This document shows positions 15,927 through 25,155 of a DNA stretch of 40,457 bases, in pieces. The translations under genes and the position numbers were made by a program. Position 1 is the first letter of the stretch. Every line of letters starts with the position of its first letter. Source of the stretch: an uncultured Opitutia bacterium (GTDB lineage: Bacteria; Verrucomicrobiota; Verrucomicrobiia; Opitutales; Opitutaceae); the NCBI GenBank assembly GCA_903873805.1, contig CAIQQB010000067.1, positions 1 to 40,457 of the forward strand, in the 5' to 3' direction. A model generated the notes under the pieces. The model made no database searches. It saw nothing but the letters and a program-made list of their open reading frames with translations, and was not told the origin of the DNA.

Positions 15927-16961
15927 CGCAATGCCGCCAGTAAAACCACCGTGCGCTGAATTGTCCAATACGCACCCAGTCCGCCGACAGTGTAGGCTGG
16001 CAACGCCTCCGCCCAGCGCGCCCAGCGGATTTCCAGCGTGCGGAACGAGCGCGCCAGCAGCAGGATCAGGGCGACGAAGCACAGCTGGCCGAGCTCCACC
16101 CCCACGTTGAACAGCAGCAGCGCCAGCGGAATCTCGTTCCGCGCCAGACCGAGCGCAGTCAGCCCGCTGGCAAACCCGAACCCGTGCAGCAGACCGAAGG
16201 CGAACGCCACGACCCACGGATGGGCAATCGTCAGACTGGTTTGGCCGCGCCGCACCCGCACCATCTCCGGGCCGAGAAACAGGATCGACAGCGCGATCGC
16301 GGCATTTAGCGGCGGCAGCGGCGCGCGGGCGTAGCCGAGCGTCGCGATCGCCAGCGTGAGGCTGTGGGCCACCGTGAACGCGGTGATCGTCTTCAGCAGC
16401 ATCCAGCGGTCCCGCACGATCAGCAGCAACCCGAGCACAAACAGCAGATGGTCGACGCCCTTCAGGATGTGTTCGACGCCCAGGCTGAGAAACGCCCAGG
16501 CCTGCCCGAGCCGGCTGGGCTCCGCCGCAATCGCCTGCTCCAGATGGTTGACCGTGAGACGGAATATCTCCGCCCGGCCGTCCGTCCGCACCACCCGCAC
16601 CAGCACATCGGCAATCGCCGCGGCCGAGCCACCCACCCCAATCACAGCGCCATCCGGGCCCCCGGGACACGCGACGTTGAAACGCTCCACGTAGGCCTCC
16701 GCGGTCCGCGTGACCGCCGCTTCGCCCACCTGCTTCCAGGCGGCGGGCAGGCGGGGGCGTGAGATGGCCGATCAGGTCGTCCCGCGCCGGCACCTTCCAC
16801 AGCGCGGCCAGCGTCTCTGGTCCGGTCTGACGCAGTTCCAGATAGGCCGGCTGGATTTCGTGGGCCGCAAGACGCCCCGCCGCGCCGGCCAACCAGCCGG
16901 CCAGAATGACCCAGAGAGCTAGGCGCCGGAATTGCGCTAGAAATATCGCTTCCCCGTTCAT
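15923..16961 (-). pseudogene. HupE/UreJ-like membrane protein with periplasmic N-domain, single-base frameshift
   Basis: The product would be about 345 residues. Frame A starts at ATG 16961 with a signal peptide and the family start AHEIQPAYLELRQTGPETLAALWKVPARDDL. The remainder is in another frame (PAAWKQVGEAAVTRT...YVERFNVACPGG, then LGVEHILKGVDHLLFVLGLLL, FTVAHSLTLA, LLHGFGFASGL and the end LLAALR). The switch falls at a run of five G at 16753-16757. Removing one base restores TPRLPAAW exactly as expected for the family. It may be a sequencing error, a true null allele or a slippage site. Start and stop overlap the neighbours by ATGA on both sides. The Ni/Co-type HxxxDH motif (HILKGVDH) is present. 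Confidence 0.75.
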
Positions 16962-17524
16962 CGCTTCGTCGACTCAGCGGGTTTCGCCGCCTCCACCGTC
17001 ACAGTGTAGGCTTCCCGCAATTTCCGGTAATCAGCGTCCACCGCCTCCTTGTTGCGGGCATCCTGCCAGGCGAGCACCACCTCGTCGCGGACCTCCGCCA
17101 AGCCCGGCAGCCGGCCGTCCGGCCGCTTGAAGGCCGCCGGATTTTTGTCAAAGAAGGCCTGCAGCTCGGCGTCGGCCGGCGGTTTCGCGCCAAGATTCTG
17201 CGCAGTCAGGAACTCCATCCGCTGGCGGAGCCGGCGGCGGACCACCGGATCGTCCTGGTCCAGCCCGAGCTTGCGGGCCTCGCGGTTGAGCACCTCCTCG
17301 CGCACAAAGTCATCGATCAGCCCCTGCAGCTCCGCCGTCGTCGGCGGCCGCTGCATCGAGCGGGTGAAACTCACCGTGAGGTTGTCCTGCAAGCCCGCCG
17401 TGATGTCGATGCGGTGGGCCGCGTCGCCGGTCGCGTCGCCGGTCCGGCCCAGCACGGCAAAGAGGCCGAACAGGACTGCGCCCAGCAGTAGAAAATGCAC
17501 CAGGGGTTCGCGCAGCAGTTTCAT
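16958..17524 (-). CDS. SurA/PpiC-like periplasmic protein lacking the PPIase core
   Basis: 188 residues from ATG 17524. An N-terminal membrane anchor (REPLVHFLLLGAVLFGLFAVL) is followed by the chaperone part typical of parvulin-type proteins encoded beside HupE genes: QRPPTTAELQGLIDDFVREEVL, then LGLDQDDPVVRRRLRQRMEFL. The linker ELQAFFDKNPAAFKRPDGR passes directly into the family C-terminus LPGLAEVRDEVVLAWQDARNKEAVDADYRKLREAY. In relatives about 100 residues of rotamase domain lie between these parts. Here that domain is absent, in frame. The protein may act as a chaperone or assembly factor only. It is first in the operon and overlaps the next gene by ATGA. A pyrimidine-rich tract, not a Shine-Dalgarno sequence, precedes the start. 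Confidence 0.8.
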   Translation of the reverse strand: MKLLREPLVHFLLLGAVLFGLFAVLGRTGDATGDAAHRIDITAGLQDNLTVSFTRSMQRPPTTAELQGLIDDFVREEVLNREARKLGLDQDDPVVRRRLRQRMEFLTAQNLGAKPPADAELQAFFDKNPAAFKRPDGRLPGLAEVRDEVVLAWQDARNKEAVDADYRKLREAYTVTVEAAKPAESTKR

Positions 17525-17659
17525 GGAAGGGGAGGCGGAAAACCGCGCGCTGAGTCTTGGCGCGACCCCTCCGACGGCGAGCCCAAAGTGCGGCGGAGCG
17601 CGGTTCCGTTTTTGGTGTCGCCGGAGCGTCGCCGGGCCGTATGCTCATCCCCCGAATCC

Positions 17660-18976
17660 ATGAATCTTGCCGAACAGGTCAAACGCGCCGGGGTGGTCGG
17701 GGCCGGCGGCGGCGGTTTTCCGACCCACGTGAAACTCGCGGCGGCGGCCGACACCGTCATCGCCAACGGGGCGGAGTGCGAACCCCTGCTCCACAAGGAT
17801 GCCGCGGTGATGGAGCATCAGGCCGGCGCGATGGTGCAGGGCCTGCAGCTGGCCATGGCGGCGGTCGGCGCAACCGCAGGCATCGTGGGCATCAAGGAGA
17901 AGAACCACCACGCGGTCGAGGCCGTCACCGCCGCCTGCCGGGGCACGACGGTGCGGGTCCATCTGCTCGGCGACTATTATCCGGCGGGCGACGAATACGA
18001 CCTCGTGCACGAGGCGACCGGCCGGCTCATCCCGCCCGGGGGCATCCCGCTCCAGGTGGGTGCGGTCGTGTGCAACGTCGAGACGTTCGTCAACATCGCC
18101 GCCGCCGCCGCCGGCCGGCCCGTGACCCATAAGACCCTCACGATCGCGGGCGCGGTGCGCGGGCCCGTCACCCTGACCGTACCGCTCGGCACCAGCCTGC
18201 GGGAATGCCTCGAGGCCGCCGGCGGGGTCACCGTGCCCGATCCGGTGCTGTGCATCGGCGGCCTGATGATGGGCGAGACAACCGACCAGCTGGACCGTCC
18301 GGTGATCAAGACCACCGGCGGCGTGATCGTGCTCCCGCGCACCCATCACGTCGTCGAGCGCAAGCTCAAGCCGCCGGCCGTGCAAAACGCCATCGGCAAG
18401 TCCGCCTGCGACCAGTGCCGCTACTGCACCGAGCTCTGCCCGCGTTTCCTGCTCGGCTATGCCGTCGAGCCGCACCAGGTCATGCGGAGCCTGGCCTTCA
18501 CCGCCACCGGTGCGGACCGGTGGAACGAGTGGGCCGCGATGTGCTGTGCGTGCGGGCTCTGCACCCTCTACGCCTGCCCCGAGGAGCTGTTTCCCAAGGA
18601 GGCGTGCGACCAGTCCAAGGCCGAGCTGAAGAAAGCCGGACGGAAATGGTCCGGGCCGACCACCGTCCGCCCCCACCCGATGCGCGACGGCCGGCGGGTG
18701 CCGATCCGCGCGCTGATGCAGAAGCTGCACCTGCTGGCCTACGAGCACCCGGCGCCGATGTCGGAGCGGACGGTGGCGCCGCGCCGGATCGTGCTGCCGC
18801 TGAAACAGAGCGCGGGCTCGCCGGGCCGGGCGCAGGTCCGGCCGGGCGAACGGGTGGACGCCGGCCAGCTGCTCGGCGATGTGCCGGAGAAGACCATCGG
18901 TGCGCCGATCCATGCGCCGTTTGCCGCCACCGTAGACGAGGTCACGGCCGCCCACATCGTGCTCACCCGCAACTGA
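17660..18976 (+). CDS. pduS: PduS-like cobalamin reductase / RnfC-type Fe-S flavoprotein
   Basis: 438 residues from ATG 17660 (MNLAEQVKRAG). It is colinear with Salmonella PduS: the nucleotide/flavin-binding start GVVGAGGGGFPTHVKL, an SLBB-type middle, and two ferredoxin-like cysteine sets. These are CDQCRYCTELCP from Cys250 and a second set at Cys295/296/298/301/306 (CCACGLCTLYACP). The end is a barrel-sandwich (GAPIHAPFAATVDEV). PduS passes electrons from NADH to cobalamin, or across the shell, in propanediol microcompartments. The next gene, 13 bp downstream, is its known partner PduT. No diol dehydratase, aldehyde dehydrogenase or main shell genes are in the window. Confidence 0.9.
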   Translation: MNLAEQVKRAGVVGAGGGGFPTHVKLAAAADTVIANGAECEPLLHKDAAVMEHQAGAMVQGLQLAMAAVGATAGIVGIKEKNHHAVEAVTAACRGTTVRVHLLGDYYPAGDEYDLVHEATGRLIPPGGIPLQVGAVVCNVETFVNIAAAAAGRPVTHKTLTIAGAVRGPVTLTVPLGTSLRECLEAAGGVTVPDPVLCIGGLMMGETTDQLDRPVIKTTGGVIVLPRTHHVVERKLKPPAVQNAIGKSACDQCRYCTELCPRFLLGYAVEPHQVMRSLAFTATGADRWNEWAAMCCACGLCTLYACPEELFPKEACDQSKAELKKAGRKWSGPTTVRPHPMRDGRRVPIRALMQKLHLLAYEHPAPMSERTVAPRRIVLPLKQSAGSPGRAQVRPGERVDAGQLLGDVPEKTIGAPIHAPFAATVDEVTAAHIVLTRN

Positions 18977-18989
18977 CCCGACTTTCCTT

Positions 18990-19541
18990 ATGACCGAGAA
19001 ATCCATTGGCCTGCTCGAACTCTCCAGCGTCGTCGCCGGTTACCTGGTCGCCGACTCGATGCTCAAGGCCGGCACGGTGCGGCTGATGCTGTCCCGCTCA
19101 ATCTGCTCCGGCAAATACATGGTGCTGGTGGCCGGCGACGCCGCCGCCGTCGAGTCCGCGGTCGCGGCCGGCGCCGAGGCGGCCAACGGCTGCCTGATCG
19201 ACCGGTTTGTCATCACCCACATCCATCCCGACGTGATCGCCGCGATGGGCCGCACCCCGGTGGCGCCGCCCGACGGCGCGCTCGGCATCATCGAATCCTT
19301 CAATGTCGCCACGCTGATCCGGGCCGCGGACACCGCGGTGAAGAGCGCGGACGTGCAACTCCTCGAGGTGCGGCTGGCGATGGCGCTAGGCGGCAAGGCG
19401 TTTCTTACCCTGACCGGCGGGGTGGCCGCGGTTCAGGCCGCCGTGGCCGCCGGGCGGGCCGTCATCGCCGAGGCCGGCATGCTGGTCAACGCGGCCGTGA
19501 TCTCCCGGCCGCATCCCGACATCTACCGGGAAATCATCTAG
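18990..19541 (+). CDS. pduT: PduT-like tandem-domain microcompartment shell protein
   Basis: 183 residues holding two BMC domains (residues ~5-85 and ~97-180): KSIGLLELSSVVAGYLVAD, then GALGIIESFNVATLIRAAD. Such trimers fill hexagonal positions of the shell. Cys39 in SRSICSGKYM corresponds to the PduT cysteine that holds a 4Fe-4S cluster at the trimer pore and relays electrons to PduS. The end ISRPHPDIYREI matches PduT closely. It is co-transcribed with pduS. The other shell proteins must be encoded elsewhere if a compartment is made. A small hairpin (CCGCGC/GCGCGG, 19546-19564) lies between this gene and the convergent oxidoreductase. Confidence 0.92.
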   Translation: MTEKSIGLLELSSVVAGYLVADSMLKAGTVRLMLSRSICSGKYMVLVAGDAAAVESAVAAGAEAANGCLIDRFVITHIHPDVIAAMGRTPVAPPDGALGIIESFNVATLIRAADTAVKSADVQLLEVRLAMALGGKAFLTLTGGVAAVQAAVAAGRAVIAEAGMLVNAAVISRPHPDIYREII

Positions 19542-19545
19542 TCCG

Positions 19546-20634
<1,089 letters not shown>

Positions 20635-21285
20635 TCAAAGGTGCGCAATGACCTCGGCGACCGGAAACCGCACCTTGGGCGTGGTCGCGTATTTGTCGTC
20701 GGCCGCCCGGTAGCCGACGGCGCAAGCGCAGAGCGTGGTAAACGGGGTACCCAACAAGCCGAGGATCTCGTCATACTGCGCGGGCACCAATCCCTCCATC
20801 GGACAGGTGTCCACGCCGAGCAGCGCGGCTGACGCCATGAAATGGCCCAGGGCGATGTAAACCTGGTGCGCCTGCCACGTGTCGAGCCGGCCGGCGCTTT
20901 TCGCCCCCGCCAGGCTCTGGGCTATGACCTTCCGATAGGGATCCAAGGTGGCCGGATCGACACCCCGCACGGTTGCGGTCCGTTGGATGAAGCGCCCGAG
21001 ATGCTCCTCGCCGATGTCCTTGTGGACAGTGAAGACGACAAAACGGGCCGCGTCCACCGGCTGCGTCTGGCCCCAGGAGGCGCCCACCAGTTTCTGCCGC
21101 AGCGCAGGACTGTCCACCACGATGAATTTCCACGGCTGGAGACCAAACGATGACGGGGCGAGCACCAAGGCCTGCTCCAGGGTGGACCAGAGATCGGCGG
21201 GAATCGGACGGGCCGGGTCGAACTTTTTGGTGGCGTAACGCCAGTGCAGGGCGGCGAGGAGCTGCGGTTGGTTGATGGGTGTCAT
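20635..21285 (-). CDS. NAD(P)H nitroreductase (NfsB-like)
   Basis: 216 residues from ATG 21285 (MTPINQPQLL); the upstream extension to 21414 looks non-coding. Family features are LHWRYATKKFDPARPIP, LAPSSFGLQPWKFIVV (FMN binding), the helix WQAHQVYIALGHFMASAALLGVDTCPMEG, and the C-terminal VGYRAADDKYA...KVRFP that binds FMN phosphate. Such homodimeric flavoproteins reduce nitroaromatics, quinones or flavin itself. It is the first gene of a pair with the old yellow enzyme. The 210-bp region upstream is shared with araF in divergent orientation and shows no clear operator. Confidence 0.92.
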   Translation of the reverse strand: MTPINQPQLLAALHWRYATKKFDPARPIPADLWSTLEQALVLAPSSFGLQPWKFIVVDSPALRQKLVGASWGQTQPVDAARFVVFTVHKDIGEEHLGRFIQRTATVRGVDPATLDPYRKVIAQSLAGAKSAGRLDTWQAHQVYIALGHFMASAALLGVDTCPMEGLVPAQYDEILGLLGTPFTTLCACAVGYRAADDKYATTPKVRFPVAEVIAHL

Positions 21286-21495
21286 GATTGTGAGAGAGGA
21301 TGCCGTCGGCCGGAACCGATCCGTCCCACCGGCAAGGCGGCACGCTGCACAGCGTCGCCCGAATTGCAAACTCCCGGTCCGACCCCCGCCACCGTCCGCC
21401 ATCCCCCGACCCAAGGATTATCCGCTTTCCAATTCCCGGCCGGGCCCCTTAGCTTCCTCGGCCCAATCCCTCCCAACGCCCGCTTCCCCGCACCC

Positions 21496-22548
21496 ATGAA
21501 CCAAGCCCTGAAACCATTGCTCCCCTTCGGCCTGTTGGCCGCCCTGTTGCTGGCGGCCGGTTGCAGCAAGCCCAAGCCCGCCGCCGCCGCGACTGCCGCC
21601 GCTCCCACCGCCGCCGCCCCCGCCGCCACCCCCACGGGGATCAAACTGGGCTTCATCGTCAAACAGCCCGAGGAGACCTGGTTCCAGCTCGAACGGAAAT
21701 TCGCCGAACAGGCGGCCCGGGAAAACGGCTTTGAGCTGATCGAGTTGGGCGCCCCCGACGGGGAAAAGGTGCTGTCGGCCATCGATACCCTCGCCGCCAA
21801 CGGCGCCAAGGGCTTCGTCGTCTGCACCCCCGACCCGAAGCTCGGCCCCGCCATCGCCGCCAAGGCCGCGGCCCAGAATCTGAAACTCATCGCGGTCGAC
21901 GACCGCTTTGTCGGCGCCGATGGCAAACCGCTGGAAAACGTCCACTACCTCGGCATCTCCGCCCGCAAGATCGGCCAGTCCGTCGGGACCGCCCTCTACG
22001 TCGAGATGCAGCTGCGCGGCTGGAAGGACGAGGACACCGGCGTCTGCGTCGTGACGTTCGACGAGCTCGACACCGCGAAGGAACGCACCGACGGCGCCAC
22101 CGAGGCTCTGATCGCGGGCACCTTCCCGACCTCCCGCATCTACCGGGCCCCGCAGAAAACTTCCGACATCCCCGGCGCGCTCGATGCGGCCAGCATCCTC
22201 CTGACCCAGCATGCCGAAGTGAAACACTGGCTGATCTGCGGCATGAACGACAGCGCTGTGCTCGGCGCCGTCCGTGCGACCGAAGGCCGCGGCTTTTCGG
22301 ACAAGGATGTCGTCGGCATCGGCATCAACGGCACCGACTGCATCCCGGAGTTCGAGAAGTCCAAGCCCACCGGGTTCTTCGCCTCGGTGTTGCTCAGCGC
22401 CCAGCAGCACGGCCACAACACCGCCCAGATGCTGTTTGACTGGGTGAAGAACAACAAGGAGCCGGCGCTCGACACCCGCACAACCGGCCGGATCATCCAC
22501 CGCAACGACTTTCGCGCCATCCTGAAGGAAGAGGGGATCCGGAACTGA
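21496..22548 (+). CDS. araF: L-arabinose ABC transporter, substrate-binding lipoprotein
   Basis: 350 residues from ATG 21496. The signal peptide ends in the lipobox LLAAGCS (lipidated cysteine) and is followed by an Ala/Pro/Thr linker. The mature domain is closely similar to E. coli AraF along its length: IKLGFIVKQPEETWFQLE, GFELIELGAPDGEKVLSAID, GAKGFVVCTPDPKLG, ELDTAKERTDGA, and VKHWLICGMNDSAVLGAVRATEGRGF. The sugar-contacting Arg, Asp and Asn segments of AraF are kept, so L-arabinose is the likely ligand. The lipid anchor replaces the soluble form of E. coli. It is the first gene of the araFGH operon. Confidence 0.93.
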   Translation: MNQALKPLLPFGLLAALLLAAGCSKPKPAAAATAAAPTAAAPAATPTGIKLGFIVKQPEETWFQLERKFAEQAARENGFELIELGAPDGEKVLSAIDTLAANGAKGFVVCTPDPKLGPAIAAKAAAQNLKLIAVDDRFVGADGKPLENVHYLGISARKIGQSVGTALYVEMQLRGWKDEDTGVCVVTFDELDTAKERTDGATEALIAGTFPTSRIYRAPQKTSDIPGALDAASILLTQHAEVKHWLICGMNDSAVLGAVRATEGRGFSDKDVVGIGINGTDCIPEFEKSKPTGFFASVLLSAQQHGHNTAQMLFDWVKNNKEPALDTRTTGRIIHRNDFRAILKEEGIRN

Positions 22549-22559
22549 GGCCGCTTCCC

Positions 22560-24053
22560 GTGCCAACCCGGCTGGTTTTTGATGGTGTCACCAAGGAGTT
22601 TCCCGGCGTCCGGGCGCTCGACGATGTCTCGTTTGCCGTGGAGGGCGGCCAGGTTCACGCCCTGATGGGCGAGAACGGCGCCGGCAAGTCCACCCTGCTC
22701 AAGATCCTCAGCGGCGCCTACACGCCGACCGGCGGCACCGTGGCCATCGACGGCGCCCTCCAGGTTTTTTCGGGGACGGCCGCCGCCATCACCGCCGGGG
22801 TCGCGGTCATCTACCAGGAACTTTTTCTCGTGCCGGAAATGACCGTGGCCGAGAACCTGTATCTCGGCCACCTGCCGGCCCGGGGCGGCGTGGTCAACCG
22901 CCGCCAGCTGCATGATGACGCCCGCCGCCAGCTCGCCTGGATCGGGGAGGAGATTGATCCCGCCACCAAGGTCGGCCACCTGCCCATCGCCCAGCGCCAG
23001 TTGGTCGAAATCGCCAAGGCCCTCTCCCGGGGTGCCCGCGTCATCGCCTTCGACGAGCCGACCAGCAGCCTCTCCGCTCGCGAGGTCGAACGGCTGTTCG
23101 CCGTCATCCGCGACCTCCGGGCCCGCGGTCACGTCGTCCTCTACGTGACCCACCGCATGGACGAGGTATTCGCCGTGTGCGACGCCGTCACTGTGCTGCG
23201 GGACGGCCGGCACATCCGCACCTTCTCCAGCATGGTCGGGCTGACGGTCGACGACATCATCCGTTCCATGGTGGGCCGCGAACTGAGCAACGTGTTCAAC
23301 TATGCGCCGCGCCCGGTTGGCGGTCCGGCCCTCGAACTCGCCGGCCTCACCGGCCCCGGGGTCACCGCCCCCGTTAGCCTCGCGGTCGCCGAGGGCGAGA
23401 TCGTCGGGCTGTTCGGACTCGTCGGCGCCGGCCGCAGCGAACTCCTGCGCCTCATCTATGGCGCCGAGCGGCGCACCGGCGGCACCGTGCGCATTGCCGG
23501 CCGGCCGGCCGCCATCGCCACGCCCCGTGACGCCATCGGGGCCGGCCTGGTGTTCTGCCCCGAGGACCGGAAACGCGACGGCATCGTGCCAGTCCGCTCG
23601 GTGGAGGAAAACATCAACCTCTCCGCCCGCCGCCTCCATGCCGCCGGCGGCTTCGTCCTCAACCGCGCCTGGGAGCGCGCCAACGCCGAAAAGCATGTCG
23701 CCGCGCTCGCCATCAAGACCGCCTCCCTCGAGACCCAGATCGTCTTCCTCTCCGGCGGCAACCAGCAGAAGGTCATCCTCGCGCGCTGGCTGTCGGAGGA
23801 CGTGAAGGTCATTCTCCTCGACGAGCCCACCCGCGGCATCGACGTCGGCGCGAAAAGCGAAATCTACGCCATCATCCAGCAGCTCGCCGGCCGGGGCGTC
23901 GGGGTGCTGCTGGTCTCCAGCGAGCTGCCCGAGGTCCTCGGGCTCGCCGACCGCGTCCTGGTGATGCGGGGCGGCGCCCTCTCGGGCGAATTTCCCCGCG
24001 CCGACGCCACCGAGGCCGGCGTGCTCCGGGCCGCCCTGCCCGTCGCCAGCTGA
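22560..24053 (+). CDS. araG: L-arabinose ABC transporter, ATP-binding protein
   Basis: 497 residues from GTG 22560, 11 bp after araF. It has two ABC domains. The first has Walker A GENGAGKST, Walker B VIAFDEPTSSL, and a degenerate signature LPIAQRQ where LSIGQRQ is usual. The second has a degenerate Walker A (GLVGAGRSELL), the strict signature LSGGNQQK and Walker B VILLDEPTRGIDVG. This asymmetry is normal for sugar importers of the CUT2 class. No Shine-Dalgarno sequence precedes the GTG, and coupling to araF is likely. Confidence 0.93.
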   Translation: MPTRLVFDGVTKEFPGVRALDDVSFAVEGGQVHALMGENGAGKSTLLKILSGAYTPTGGTVAIDGALQVFSGTAAAITAGVAVIYQELFLVPEMTVAENLYLGHLPARGGVVNRRQLHDDARRQLAWIGEEIDPATKVGHLPIAQRQLVEIAKALSRGARVIAFDEPTSSLSAREVERLFAVIRDLRARGHVVLYVTHRMDEVFAVCDAVTVLRDGRHIRTFSSMVGLTVDDIIRSMVGRELSNVFNYAPRPVGGPALELAGLTGPGVTAPVSLAVAEGEIVGLFGLVGAGRSELLRLIYGAERRTGGTVRIAGRPAAIATPRDAIGAGLVFCPEDRKRDGIVPVRSVEENINLSARRLHAAGGFVLNRAWERANAEKHVAALAIKTASLETQIVFLSGGNQQKVILARWLSEDVKVILLDEPTRGIDVGAKSEIYAIIQQLAGRGVGVLLVSSELPEVLGLADRVLVMRGGALSGEFPRADATEAGVLRAALPVAS

Positions 24054-24064
24054 CTTCCCTTTCC

Positions 24065-25060
24065 ATGAAAAACACCACCGGCAAATTCCGCCTCTTTTGG
24101 GAACGCGCAGGCATGCTCGTCGTCTTTGCCGCGCTCTTCACCGGGTGTTCGCTCTTCGTCCCGCGTTTCTTCTCCCCCGCCAACATGGAGGGGCTGCTGC
24201 TCTCCGTCTCCACCATCGGCATCATCGCCTGCACGATGCTGTTCTGCCTCGCCGCCGGCGCCTTCGATCTCTCCGTCGGCTCCGTCGTGGCCTGCGCCGG
24301 CATTGTCGCCGCCCTGGTCATGAATGCGACCGGCAGCGTCGTCCTCGGCGTCCTCGCCGGCCTCGCCCTCGGACTGCTCGTCGGCCTGGTCAACGGCCTC
24401 CTCATCGCCAAGGCCGGCATCAACGCCCTCATCGCCACCCTCGCCACCATGCAGATCGTGCGCGGGCTCGGCTACATTGTTTCCGGCGGCAAATCCGTCG
24501 GCATCGTCCTCGACCAGTTCTTCCTGCTCGGCAACACCGTGCTCCTCAAGATTCCCGCCGGCACCGACCCCGTGAGCGGCGAAACCGTCTACTTCAAGAT
24601 CATCACGCCGGTGCTCATTTGCCTGGTCTGCTTCGTCGGCTTCGGCTTTCTCATCGAGCGCACCACCTACGGCCGCAACACCCTCGCCCTCGGCGGCAAT
24701 CCGGAGGCCGCCCGCCTCGCCGGCATCCCCGTGGACCGCCTGCGCATCATCATCTTCTCCATGCAGGGGCTGATGGCCGGCGTGGCCGGCATCGTGCTCG
24801 CCTCCCGCATGACCAGCGGCCAGCCCAAAACCTCCGAGGGCCTTGAACTCGAGGTCATCTCCGCCTGCGTGCTCGGCGGCGTCTCCCTCAACGGCGGCAT
24901 CGGCAAGATGAGCTACGTCGTCGCCGGCGTCCTCATCATGGGCACCATGAGCAACGCCATGAACCTACTCAACGTCGACTCCTTCTACCAGTATGTCGCC
25001 CGCGGCCTGATCCTCCTCGTCGCCGTCGCCTTCGACCGCCTCAAGCAGCGCCGCGCCTGA
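24065..25060 (+). CDS. araH: L-arabinose ABC transporter, permease
   Basis: 331 residues from ATG 24065, 11 bp after araG. About nine hydrophobic segments are visible, with the CUT2 permease motifs CLAAGAFDLSVGSVVACAG near the second to third helix, the cytoplasmic loop TTYGRNTLALGGNPEAARLAGIPVDR that contacts the ATPase, and GGVSLNGGIGKM. It closes the operon, and a strong intrinsic terminator follows 19 bp after the stop codon. Confidence 0.93.
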   Translation: MKNTTGKFRLFWERAGMLVVFAALFTGCSLFVPRFFSPANMEGLLLSVSTIGIIACTMLFCLAAGAFDLSVGSVVACAGIVAALVMNATGSVVLGVLAGLALGLLVGLVNGLLIAKAGINALIATLATMQIVRGLGYIVSGGKSVGIVLDQFFLLGNTVLLKIPAGTDPVSGETVYFKIITPVLICLVCFVGFGFLIERTTYGRNTLALGGNPEAARLAGIPVDRLRIIIFSMQGLMAGVAGIVLASRMTSGQPKTSEGLELEVISACVLGGVSLNGGIGKMSYVVAGVLIMGTMSNAMNLLNVDSFYQYVARGLILLVAVAFDRLKQRRA

Positions 25061-25079
25061 GCGGCCGCCGCCGCGCGAA

Positions 25080-25111
25080 CCGGGCGCCGCTCCCGCCGCC
25101 CGGGCTTTTTT
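25080..25111 (+). terminator. Intrinsic terminator of araFGH
   Basis: CCGGGCGCCG (25080-25089) pairs with CGCCGCCCGG (25094-25103) with one mismatch and is followed by GC and six T (25106-25111). It lies 45 bp before the lyase start and should insulate the two units. Confidence 0.75.
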
Positions 25112-25155
25112 GGTCGCGAATCGGCGGGCCGGGGCCAAGCTTCCGCCCCACCCGC

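Noticed and set aside
15180..16961. 593-residue frame as one fused membrane protein
   Set aside because: Only its first ~70 and last ~250 residues have family resemblance. The middle is Arg/Gly-rich shadow sequence, and the real coding continues in another frame after a one-base shift.
17660..19541. A complete propanediol or ethanolamine microcompartment locus
   Set aside because: Only pduS and pduT are present. No signature enzymes or other shell proteins occur in the window.
22140..23696. 518-residue minus-strand open frame
   Set aside because: It is antisense to araF and araG and has no domain character.
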